Shown one piece after another: positions 29,846-39,057 of a stretch of DNA of 64,000 nucleotides. The position numbers were made by a program, and so were the translations under genes. Numbering within the stretch: position 1 is the stretch's first letter; every line of letters begins with the position of its first letter. This stretch comes from Ramularia collo-cygni (Eukaryota; Ascomycota; Dothideomycetes; Mycosphaerellales; Mycosphaerellaceae). The notes beneath the pieces are model-generated. The model made no database searches. It was given only the letters and a program-made list of their open reading frames with translations, and was not told the origin of the DNA. The DNA lies in contig NW_019716259.1 of the NCBI RefSeq assembly GCF_900074925.1, forward strand, positions 73,010-137,009. The letters are read 5' to 3'.

Positions 29846-31591
29846 TCAATACCGAATTTTCTTCGAACCCTTCTCAAGTCCGGTCATTTTGTAGGTGACC
29901 TTCACGCCCATAGCTCTCGCCCAATCCACAGCATCTCTTCCAAGATCCGCACAGTCATTGAGGATCAGCTCTTTGACCATGCTTTTCCCCTCCAATGGAG
30001 TGATCCCGTCGACAGCTCCGTCGACTTGCTCGACCTGAATTCGTTTGGCTCCGTATATGACAGTCTTGAGGCTCGCGCCTGTAATCTTTGAGCCTCTCAC
30101 GTCAAGGACTTCCAATTTCGGAAGCTGCATCATGATCTGCTCCAGCTTGTCGTCGGTCAGATCCAGGCACTCGCGCAGTGATAGCCGCTCCATCGAGTGA
30201 AGTCGCGGAGGCATCTCCAGCATTGCATGCGCGGGAATGGACGGCCGAAGTAGAGAAAGTACCTTGAGGGACGGAACAACCCCGCTCACTGAATGCTTGT
30301 GGAGATCGAAGAGCGATGTAAAACGATCAAAGTCCATACCAGGCACGAGAATGTGCGCCTCTTCGAGATTGGCCAAGTCGGCCAACTGTGAAGAATCTTG
30401 AGCGAAGAATTCGGGCCTGGCGAATCCGCTTATCAAAGCAAGCTTCAAATATCTGAGGCTTGTGGGAAAGCTGACGTCGCTGGCAGTGTTCATGAGGACT
30501 TGCAAATCCAAATGTGTCAGGTTCTTGCAGCCGCTCAGATCTAAATNGACTGGTCCAATTCCACTGCCGCCCACGTGCTGGTGGAAAGTCAGACGTTGTA
30601 ACAAAGGCGCTCCTGCTACAAGGGCAGCTAGTATATCGGACAAGCCCGACTCGGAATAGCCAATGGTTAGATTAAACTCTCGGAGTCGTGAAAGTTCGGA
30701 CAGAACAGGAGTCCAATGAGCGGGCGATGTCAGACGCTTGATGTGAGCAACTTGGAGTACTTCGAGCCGAGACTGGTGCTGCTGCATCACGGCTCGAAGG
30801 ATCGTCTCGCCCATTTCAGTATCCTTCAAGATACGCAGTTCTTTCAATGTGGTCGCTGGCTCAAGGGCGCGAACGAATTCCATTCCTCGCAGACCGGTTG
30901 CGTCTAGTGTGAGCTTCTCAAGCGGGCAGTGACGTGCCAATGCGAACAGTGTCTTGTCAAAGTCGGTCAGGTTGTGGAGTGTCGCGGCTGTCAACTTCTT
31001 TCTTGCAATGTTGATCGCCTTACTGACGAAGCGCGAATGGACTCTCTTGCTGTTAGGCCCACTGAGGTTGAGGTCTTGCCAGAATCTGGGCTCGCTCATG
31101 ATGAACTTCATCCAACCTGGGCTGGTCCTCGAAACCTTTGTCCGCTCTCTGAAGGTGAGATAATCTAGCACCTGCAGCGCCAGCTCGCGTGGAAGTCTCG
31201 TCATGGGATCGACGCTGTTTTTTGGCGCGCAGTATCCGAGGGCCTGTTCGTGCATCTTTTTCAACTGCTCGTAGCCGGCTCCAATATGTCTTACGCATTT
31301 CAGGCCGTGTGCATAGATGCTCAATGCTACTTCCGGCTTCTCCATCTTCGAAAGCACCGAGCCTGCGCGGAGGTATCCCGTTGCGTCTTCGCGGCCGAGA
31401 TGGATGGCGTGTTTGGCGTCTTTCAAGGCTGCGGGCAGATCGTTGAGCCTGACATTGCAAGCGGCGCGATTGTCGTACAGTTGCACCGAGGGAGCGCGGC
31501 CGATTGCACGATTGAAGAGGGTGAGGGCAACATCATACTCCTTGGCTTTATACGCGTTGCGCGCTTGTGTTTGTAGAGTCGTCGCCGACAT
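29846..31591 (-). CDS. TPR / F-box / leucine-rich-repeat protein (Pof3/Dia2-like)
   Basis: A single exon of 581 aa. The start at 31591 was chosen at MSATTLQTQARNAYKAKEYD, where the tetratricopeptide repeats begin; the open frame upstream lacks coding character. Residues 1-115 hold about three TPRs. An F-box follows (about 127-165, DPMTRLPRELALQVLDYLTFRERTKVSRTSPGW), then from about 215 to 560 leucine-rich repeats (LEKLTLDATGLRG, LDLSGCKNLTHLDLQVL, MERLSLRECLDLTDDKLEQI, LEVLDVRGSKITGASLK). This TPR-F-box-LRR order is that of fission yeast Pof3 and budding yeast Dia2, SCF ubiquitin ligase receptors at replication forks and telomeric chromatin. One N lies in the LRR region. Confidence 0.88.
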   Translation of the reverse strand: MSATTLQTQARNAYKAKEYDVALTLFNRAIGRAPSVQLYDNRAACNVRLNDLPAALKDAKHAIHLGREDATGYLRAGSVLSKMEKPEVALSIYAHGLKCVRHIGAGYEQLKKMHEQALGYCAPKNSVDPMTRLPRELALQVLDYLTFRERTKVSRTSPGWMKFIMSEPRFWQDLNLSGPNSKRVHSRFVSKAINIARKKLTAATLHNLTDFDKTLFALARHCPLEKLTLDATGLRGMEFVRALEPATTLKELRILKDTEMGETILRAVMQQHQSRLEVLQVAHIKRLTSPAHWTPVLSELSRLREFNLTIGYSESGLSDILAALVAGAPLLQRLTFHQHVGGSGIGPVXLDLSGCKNLTHLDLQVLMNTASDVSFPTSLRYLKLALISGFARPEFFAQDSSQLADLANLEEAHILVPGMDFDRFTSLFDLHKHSVSGVVPSLKVLSLLRPSIPAHAMLEMPPRLHSMERLSLRECLDLTDDKLEQIMMQLPKLEVLDVRGSKITGASLKTVIYGAKRIQVEQVDGAVDGITPLEGKSMVKELILNDCADLGRDAVDWARAMGVKVTYKMTGLEKGSKKIRY

Positions 31592-32572
31592 GGTTGAGTT
31601 GTTGCATTGATAATGTTCGTGTTCGTGTGCTGATGTGGGGAAGAAGGAAGACGCGCCTCCCTTGCGTGCTGGTGATGGAAATTGCAGGAACGAGCCGAGA
31701 AGCACTCGAAATGATTGCTGCTGCCACAATGGCTCTTACAAGCACGGATATAATAAGTAAATTCCGACTGTTCTATCTATGAGCGATAGACAGGCTCGTA
31801 TCTGTCAGCCCTTTTATTATGCGCCTAGGTATTGTCAGTTACATCGTTCCACATTCATCACTGGTTCGTTCCTGAATTTGACAGAAACGCTCATAAAAGT
31901 CATCGATTACGCGCATACCCAAATCAAAGCCCTGTTTCTCATGAAAAACAGCCATGTATTCGATGTCGAAATGAAGTGCCTCTCAAGAGATCTGGCAATG
32001 GCTTTTCATCGAAATATCGACCAAAGCCACTACCCCAACCCTGACCCTACGAGCAAAATCTGCGAGGCTTCCTCCAATCATACATCTCAAAGCCAGACTG
32101 TCTTGGAACGCTAAGCCAAATCGAAACTCCCCGCCACTCATAGAGCGGCAGTCCGAGGAAAATTATTGGTGGAGTGGTCTGCACACCTGAGACTAAAAGG
32201 ATGAGGTGACCTGAAGAGAAGCCGAACCGCGGCGCCGTCACCACCACTCAAAGTGCCCACCGTCCCACATTCTTTGAAAATCTCATGCACGATGAGCGCG
32301 ATGATTGAACAGGGATAGAGACTCCGGCTTTCCATGTTCCATACAACCAAGTACCGAATCGTCCGTCCTCAATCGGTCCCTTCTCAGACGCCACTTTCCC
32401 TCGGGCTCTCATTTCCCTAAAGAAAGCAATCTTATAATTACCCTCTGACGACATTGCTATTCTTGGTCATATCGATTACAACAACGAGCCGGCGACAGCA
32501 ACATTAACCTCGACCGATTGGAATAACGCTGAAAGATCTGCTCNAGGGTTGCACTTGCCGCTCCGACTCAAC
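31592..32572. other. Divergent intergenic region, about 1 kb
   Basis: It separates the TPR/F-box gene (minus) and the PAQR receptor gene (plus). It is relatively AT-rich compared with the flanks (31,740-32,080). No gene is supported, and the 31779-32114 plus frame shows no domain. Confidence 0.4.
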
Positions 32573-34084
32573 ATGGCGCCCACCACATACTGCACCCGAT
32601 CGAGTTCCTCCACCTCCACCCTCACACAAGAGGAGCCCACGCTCGGCGCATCTTCTGGCTCCTCCCTCCACCTGGAAACCGACCGCGCGCGACAGAGGAG
32701 ACGGCACTCTTCATACAATTCCCGCTCGTGGTCCGCAGAGCGCGAAAATGCACAAATCGCCGTCGACCGATTCCTGGGCGATTTAGGCCGGAGATTGGAG
32801 ATGCTGGAGACATACGGACATCTCAAGCTTGACTCGAGCATCCAAAGTGTCCATGAAACTTTGCGTTCCGTCCACGATCGATGTCTTTCCGTATCAGACG
32901 ATATCTTAGACGCAGGACGAAGGCGGCATAAAGTCTTGGTGGACACGCTCGAGCTACACTACCGCGATGCTCTCACAAAGAAGGACACCCTTGAGCAAAA
33001 GGTGACAGAAGGCGTCAAGATGCTGGAGCAGAGTCTAGCTGCGTTGGAGAAGCGAGCATATGATATGCGCAAAGCTGGACTGTCAGCCACCGCGGGCTCC
33101 ATGTTCGACTCCAGTTTGGCCTATATCGACGAGACGACTTCCAAAGCAGGAGATCTTCTTTCAGAAGGTGCCGATGCTGCTCGCCGAGCGAAGGATGCCA
33201 TGAAGGTGAAGATCGACGCTGCAATCGCCCAAGCTCGCTCACACGGCCTCATAACGTACGAGATGCTCCCGGAACCCTGGCGTGTGAATCCTCATATCAT
33301 GACTGGCTACCGCTTTTCCGAGACCAAGCTGGACTGCATTCGATCTTGCTTTACCATCTCAAACGAGTTCTTCAACATCTGGTCACACGCTATCGGTCTG
33401 GTACTCATGCTAGCGATAGCGTTCTACTGGTATCCCAGCACACCAGCATTCACCGACGCAACCAAATTCGACATAGTCATTGCCGGGGCCTTTTTCTTCG
33501 CTGCATGCAAATGTCTGGTCTGTAGCACCATGTGGCATGCCATGTCTTCGATTTCCAACCAAACATTGATGGAGCGTTTTGCTTGCGTAGACTATACTGG
33601 CATTTCTCTCCTTGTTGCCGCAAGCATAATGACGACGGAATACACTGCCTTCTACTGTGAACCAACATCGCGCTGGATCTACCTCTCGACGACGTTTGCC
33701 CTTGGTATCGCCGGGATTATCCTTCCCTGGCACCCGACCTTCAATAGGGCCGACATGGCCTGGGCGCGAGTGGGTTTTTACGTTACTCTAGCGGCTACTG
33801 GATTCGTGCCGGTCGGCCAGCTCACCTACGAGAGAGGATGGGAAGCGACTGCATTCTTCTACGCGCCAATTGTCAAATCGATTTCCGTGTATCTCGGCGG
33901 AGCTGTCCTCTACGCAGCCAAGATTCCGGAGCGATTCCTCCCCGGCTGGTTTGATTACGCAGGCGGGAGCCACAACATCTGGCATATGGCGGTCTTGGGG
34001 GGCATTCTCTTCCATTACTCTGCCATGCAGAGTTTCTTTAAAGTTGCATACAGCAGGGCAGAGGTCGGTTGCTCGATGTATTGA
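32573..34084 (+). CDS. PAQR / hemolysin-III family membrane receptor (Izh3-like)
   Basis: A single exon of 503 aa from the ATG at 32573; the upstream frame has only a TTG. The first 220 residues are soluble: Ser/Thr-rich, then helical and coiled (for example ALTKKDTLEQKVTEGVKMLEQ). The PAQR domain begins with LPEPWRVNPHIMTGYR and contains SEFFNIW-like NEFFNIWSHAIG, CSTMWHAMS, DYTGISLL and the C-terminal GGSHNIWHMAVLGGILFHY. The His and Asp residues of these motifs form the zinc site of adiponectin-receptor relatives. Seven membrane helices fit. The long N-terminal extension resembles yeast Izh3, which affects zinc and lipid homeostasis. Such proteins may act as ceramidases; for this one the activity is inferred from family. 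Confidence 0.92.
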   Translation: MAPTTYCTRSSSSTSTLTQEEPTLGASSGSSLHLETDRARQRRRHSSYNSRSWSAERENAQIAVDRFLGDLGRRLEMLETYGHLKLDSSIQSVHETLRSVHDRCLSVSDDILDAGRRRHKVLVDTLELHYRDALTKKDTLEQKVTEGVKMLEQSLAALEKRAYDMRKAGLSATAGSMFDSSLAYIDETTSKAGDLLSEGADAARRAKDAMKVKIDAAIAQARSHGLITYEMLPEPWRVNPHIMTGYRFSETKLDCIRSCFTISNEFFNIWSHAIGLVLMLAIAFYWYPSTPAFTDATKFDIVIAGAFFFAACKCLVCSTMWHAMSSISNQTLMERFACVDYTGISLLVAASIMTTEYTAFYCEPTSRWIYLSTTFALGIAGIILPWHPTFNRADMAWARVGFYVTLAATGFVPVGQLTYERGWEATAFFYAPIVKSISVYLGGAVLYAAKIPERFLPGWFDYAGGSHNIWHMAVLGGILFHYSAMQSFFKVAYSRAEVGCSMY

Positions 34085-34697
34085 TACATGGATCAATTCT
34101 CGTAGCACTTCATTTGTCGAGTTCCATTTGCACATTTGCCATGTTTGATGCGTTCGTTTAGCGGGAGGGTGGGTAAGTGGGAATGGCGTTGCATTTATTA
34201 TGGCGCTTGCATTGTTCCCGGGAAGATGAGCCATGAGTGTTTCCAGTATCTGATAGCGTAAATGCATATCAGCGTAACAGCACTACAAACATTGAACTGC
34301 TATTTGACAACGCTGGTCAAACAGATTCCAGAGATTGAGATTTCGCACAATGGCCGTCATCGAGCAGCCAGCATTGGAAGACAGCGTATCTGTGAGTCTA
34401 TTCTTAAGCATATCCACCTCAGACCACCCGCGGCTCCAAAGGCCAGTGAATCTGAAGGTTGCCGGTAGTATTTTTTTGTGAACCGACGACAGCGCTCGTT
34501 ATCAGGAAACTGTAATCACAAAAAGAAGCAGCCTTGCGGAGAGCCCAATGTCTTCATAACGTGGCTGCCATTATCATTGCAGAGAGCAAAACAATGTTCA
34601 GTGTGGTAGGTAGGGCGGCAATTATCAACTTCACCGGGCCTGCCTCCTCATATTGCAAATCTATAACCCACTCTCCAGACATACTGGCTAAGCGGCA
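34085..34697. other. Intergenic between convergent gene ends
   Basis: About 610 bp separate the stops of the PAQR gene and the SDR gene. There is no gene, RNA or clear repeat. Confidence 0.4.
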
Positions 34698-35783
34698 TCA
34701 ACCCAGCAAAGCTTTCTCCCTCTTGAGAATGTCCTCGACCTCATCCTCCAGACTAGGTCTGCTTGGCTTCCAGCCTAATACCTTTCTCGCACGCTCCGCC
34801 TTTGCTCTGGAATTGAGACCCCAACTGACAGCTTCGAAACCTGCAACGTCCAATGCTTCCTGCTTGCTAAGCGACTGCTCTTTGGGATCTTTGTTGATGT
34901 ATCCCAGGTCCGCGGCCTTCTTTGCGACAAGCTTGGACAAGTCACTCCAGAGATGCTCGCCGTTTTCAGTGAGGAAGTAGCCTCTTTCACCCCATATTTC
35001 ATCACTGAGGTTCTTCTGCACTGCTGCCTCAACCAGCAGAACAAAGACGTCCGAAAGGTCGTGCACGTGAACATTGTTCCATCTGGCTTTACCCTGTCCA
35101 ATCACCGGCGCATATCCCTTCTGCAGGATGAGCTTGGACATCTCGTAAACCTGTCTTCCACGGCCACTGACAGGTCCACGACCATGGCCGTAGATCGTTG
35201 GGGGGCAGACGATGGCCGTTTTAACGACATCTCCATTCTTTACTCCAGCTTCCAGGACAATCTTATCAACATTGCGGTGGAAAGCTTCATCGGGAAGATT
35301 GGTGAGTTGGCTGACTCCGGAGTAGTCGTTGAACTCTTTCTCTTCCCATTCTCCCAGTTTGTCGGCAGAAGAGTCAAAGTAAGTCAGAATACCAGTGCCG
35401 CCAGTGTGGAGCCAGAAGCCCGGGTGTTCCTTGCTGTGACCTTTGGCAAGACCGCGAGCTATCGATTTTGCTGCTCCTTCGTGATCGGAAGCGTCTGCGG
35501 CATCTATCGAGCATGTTAATGGTTTTCACAACGACATTATGTGCGATGCAGACTTACGAAGAACGATGTCTGCCTTGGAAGCCTCCTCTTCCAAAAGGCT
35601 GCTGTCGTCCAGACCTCCCAGGACAATGTTGATCTTTGGGTATGCAGACTTCACTTTGTCGGCTTTTTCTTGGCTGCGAACGAGGGCAGTGTACTCATAC
35701 TCTGGATGAGCATTATTGAGGACGTGGAGTGCATCTCCGGCGATATAGCCTGTAACGCCCGTGATGAAGATCTTGGGTGCCAT
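34698..35783 (-). CDS. NAD(P)-binding SDR/epimerase-family protein (343 aa)
   Basis: Two exons: 35783-35558 and 35503-34698, with a 54-nt intron (GTAAGT, ATTAAC branch site, CGATAG), phase 1; the splice restores ADIVLHAADASDH. The N-terminus MAPKIFITGVTGYIAGDAL is an extended-SDR Rossmann motif (TGxTGYIxG), followed by YTALVRSQEKADKV and INIVLGGLDD. The second exon carries KTAIVCPPTIYGHGRGP and the late WNNVHVHDLSDVFVLLVEAA and EALDVAGFEAVSWGLNSRAKAERARKVLGWKPSRPS, typical of fungal nucleoside-diphosphate-sugar-epimerase-like proteins. Where the active-site YxxxK is expected I read AFHRNVDK, so the Tyr appears to be missing and catalysis may be atypical. Substrate unknown; cytosolic. Confidence 0.88.
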
Positions 35784-36596
35784 AGTGGAATTTGACTTGT
35801 TGTGATCAAAGCAAAGAGTTTGACTTTAGATACATGGATTGAATGCTAGGGGCTTTATAAATTGAAAAGATGGAGCACATCAGGGAGGGACCTCCGATTG
35901 AACGTCATAGATGGTGCGAGGAAGAACGTTTACCCGAGGAGGCCCGTGGAAATTGAANGTTGACGCCCCACCTTACCTGTAGCAGGCACCATCTTGTCAT
36001 GTCTGCAACGACGACAGCACGATTCACAAGACAACATCCAGTGAGACATTCGATCGTCCATATTTGACTCTGCGTGGGGCTGCTGCTTTTTGCGCTTGTC
36101 GCTTCCTGTTCGTGGCGGCAATCTTCAATTTCACCGGCCCTTGGACGCTCTTGATCAAGCTGCGGTTAGAACGACTCAAGTCGATTGGGGATATACGTGA
36201 AATCCGTCTTGCGAGAACAACCTTGCGTCAGAATAAGAGGATACGAACCGGGCGTACAACTTGTACATCGTTCCGATGGGACGTCTTTGCATCTCTACCA
36301 CCAGGAGTGTGACACGCACAAAACCGCTCTCCAAGCCCAAAGGTCAGACTTCAATGATTTCACAATGATCGGCTGAGCAGATCACCCTTCGACGAATGGA
36401 ATTGTCGCACGTTGATGAATTGCAGCAAACATGTGTCGCAGTAATGGCAGCAGTGAATAATGCTACGAGAACCAAGCAACAGTGAATAATGTTACGAAAG
36501 GTATGATTATCTGCCATGTTTTTCTTCTTACCTCCCCGTTACATCAAAAAGCCAACACACTCCACAATTATAACAAACCAAAGAACAAAGCTCAAC
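35784..36596. other. Intergenic, about 810 bp
   Basis: This lies between the divergent SDR gene and the unknown gene at 36597. Near-repeats of gtgaataatg..acga (36452 and 36482) occur. No gene is supported. Confidence 0.4.
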
Positions 36597-37286
36597 ATGC
36601 CAGACTTGGAAGACATCTACCCAGAACAATACACTTACCAGGAATACACATGCCCTTTCACCATATCGGACCTCTCCGCGGCTCCGATGGACGAATGCCA
36701 CAAGGAGGAAGTCGTCAGACACTATGATCGACTCTGTCGTATCATCGATGAGCCAGACCAATACATCCGAGACGCCTATACCGACAAAAAATCCGCCCGG
36801 GAACAGCTCGCTCGCATGACTCTGGTAATCAGGGACTTCATGATACTTCACCGCATTGCCATTGAACAGGGCGGAGAGCCGAACGATACAATCGAAACAA
36901 TGGTAGTAGATGTGGTGGGTGCATCTCTCTTCCTGCCAAATTCCAGGACACTGGCATATGCGAGTCGCCAGCCTCGGGTAGGGGAAGCGGAGCTTGAATT
37001 CCTCATGCACGATCTCGGTTCCGTAGGTAGTTTTCCTGCCGCTGAGATCTCACCCTGGGGATCCAAAGAGCTTCCTGACGACGTGACCTGCTCGAACAAG
37101 ATTGGAGAAGATTTCCATCCTCGTAAGAATTGGAAGCGTTCGCGATCTTACGACGATCTCCTCTACCATCGATCGGACTTTGTGATCGAAGACAAGGAAA
37201 AGTGGGATGCAGAGCTCAGAGGATACAAATTCACAGAGCGAAAAGCCTTGGGCTTGTCGTGGACTGTAGAGCCAGAAGACTCTTGA
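36597..37286 (+). CDS. Hypothetical protein, 229 aa, unknown function
   Basis: A single exon starting at MPDLEDIYPEQYTYQEYTCPF; the frame runs further upstream but this ATG follows an A-rich leader typical of fungal 5' UTRs. The protein is hydrophilic and acidic, with no signal peptide or membrane helix. Residues 50-110 look helical (SAREQLARMTLVIRDFMILHRIAIEQ), the centre has one hydrophobic strand (ETMVVDVVGASLFLP), and the C-terminus contains KNWKRSRSYDDLLYHRSDFVIEDKEKWDAEL. I recognise no domain. Codon use and length support a real gene, but it may be lineage-restricted. Confidence 0.6.
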   Translation: MPDLEDIYPEQYTYQEYTCPFTISDLSAAPMDECHKEEVVRHYDRLCRIIDEPDQYIRDAYTDKKSAREQLARMTLVIRDFMILHRIAIEQGGEPNDTIETMVVDVVGASLFLPNSRTLAYASRQPRVGEAELEFLMHDLGSVGSFPAAEISPWGSKELPDDVTCSNKIGEDFHPRKNWKRSRSYDDLLYHRSDFVIEDKEKWDAELRGYKFTERKALGLSWTVEPEDS

Positions 37287-39057
37287 ATGGAACACATTGT
37301 TTGAACCGCTTCCCTCGGTGATCTTGCATCGCGCGCCAGTCATGCACAACAACATCTCAGCACGTGCAATCTGTCAATACTTGATGACCAAAGTCTCGGC
37401 TATCGAGGTAACTGATCGCACGTCCGCGTCTCCAGTGTAGCGGTACACTTGGCGAAGCCATGACCAGCACGCTGTCGGGAAGGAGCGTAGGATCTTATCC
37501 ATTCATAGGGTCCATGGGCCAAGATACAGAAATTACGGGCGCATCTCGTACCGTCTGGCCAGAGGTGTTGCAATTTTTACACTCGTTTCGTGTTGGAGAA
37601 CAAAGGAAGAGGAAGGAGCCCTACGAGCGAGATTACCTTACATCACCTCACAGGGAGAGCTGAGACTAGACCTATCCGGGTTAGCGGGAAGCTTAAGCGA
37701 AGTCATATCATCCGATCCGCAAACTTCACCCTTCAATCCGTGATACGATCCGTGTCTCCTTCATTTACCCAACGATTTTGCAGACCATGCGCAGCCCACG
37801 GTGTGCTCACGAGATGTCTGTAACCCCGTGCTCGGTACAGACAGGCCGTAGATTGTGGGTCTGACCACGCCACGCGCCATTCACCATGTGAGCAGCTTGC
37901 TGGTTTGCTGCCGCGTGGCAGGTTGCATGGCCGTGTCAAGGGTAAGGAATCTTGTTGATTGTACCTCTCCTGCCAGGGAGGTATTTTGACCTCTCTCGAG
38001 AGACGTGACCGGAGATGTTCACGGGAGAAGGACCGCGCCATTTGCCTGGCTTCGCGACGTCTTCATGGAAGATGAGGACCAACGCATAAGCTGCATGTCG
38101 CCGAATTCCCTGTTTGACACTGGCTGTCAGTCGACAAATTGGGATTTTACCCTGCCAAGGCGTCAGCCAGACTCGGGATTCCCGACTGCCTCGAACACAA
38201 TGGGGAGTACAAGTCGCAGCCCGTCACACCTCATGTACACCATGGGCTTTGTTGACCAAGTCTTGTGCAAGGACAAGATGCAGCAGATCCACATCCGATC
38301 GTGCGGACCATTCTCAGGAACCATTGGAGCGATGCGGTGTATTCACATCATACACGGATGGTGCGATGTGGACTTCCTGGACCCGATGCACTACATTGCA
38401 TCACGGGTAGCTGGGTAAGTGCCAGCTCAGACGCTCTCCCAGCACGTCAAACCAGGACCACGAGGCCTACTTTGCTTTGGTGGACGAAGCCCGGCAATGG
38501 CTCCGGCAATCTCGATTGGGTCGTGCTGTCACACATAAGTATTGTCTATCGCAAACCGTGTGGCAATGTGGCAGAGTGCGTCGTCGCGAAGTAAGATGGC
38601 GAAATTGTCGTGGAAATCAGATGAATCTCCACGGAAGCCGTACCCAGGGATCTGATGGACAACGACCTTGTCGTCCTGACCGGTAAGAGTCCTTCCCACA
38701 AAGGATTCCCGGATGAAGCCCATCATGTGGAGTATCTCGTGATGTGAGGTGTGGCTACACACCGAAGCTCACCCCGAAGAGTTTCTCGTCTCCTTTATCA
38801 AGCGCTGGAACCCACCCATATCGCCACCAATATCTTCGCCGAAGATCACATTTACCCCTGGAGACCACCAATTTACGATGGGGTCGCCCAGCTTAGGATG
38901 CTAGTGAACGGAATTAGACCCAGAACTCGCCGTTCGAGGGTATATCGTATCCTGCGTGCCACCCATAGATGTCCACTCGCTCATTCTGGGTCTCATAACT
39001 CCCCTCCCACGAAAGATCCAGCAACATACACGCAAGAGCTAGTCATATTCCGTGCCA
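37287..39057. other. Long intergenic stretch upstream of the GT2 gene
   Basis: About 1.8 kb without a supportable gene. A minus-strand frame at 38529-38762 (with MMGFIRESFVGRTLTGQDDK) looks faintly coding but has no domain or splice partners. This region is the probable regulatory region of the GT2 glycosyltransferase. Confidence 0.35.

Noticed and set aside
32549..32572. Upstream start for the PAQR receptor at 32549
   Set aside because: That codon is TTG; the first ATG in frame is at 32573.
26272..35783. Secondary-metabolite gene cluster around the P450 and SDR genes
   Set aside because: No polyketide synthase, peptide synthetase, terpene cyclase or cluster-type regulator in the window; genes between them are housekeeping or surface proteins.
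39052..39057. Upstream start for the GT2 glycosyltransferase at 39052
   Set aside because: That codon is GTG; the ATG at 39058 is two codons later.
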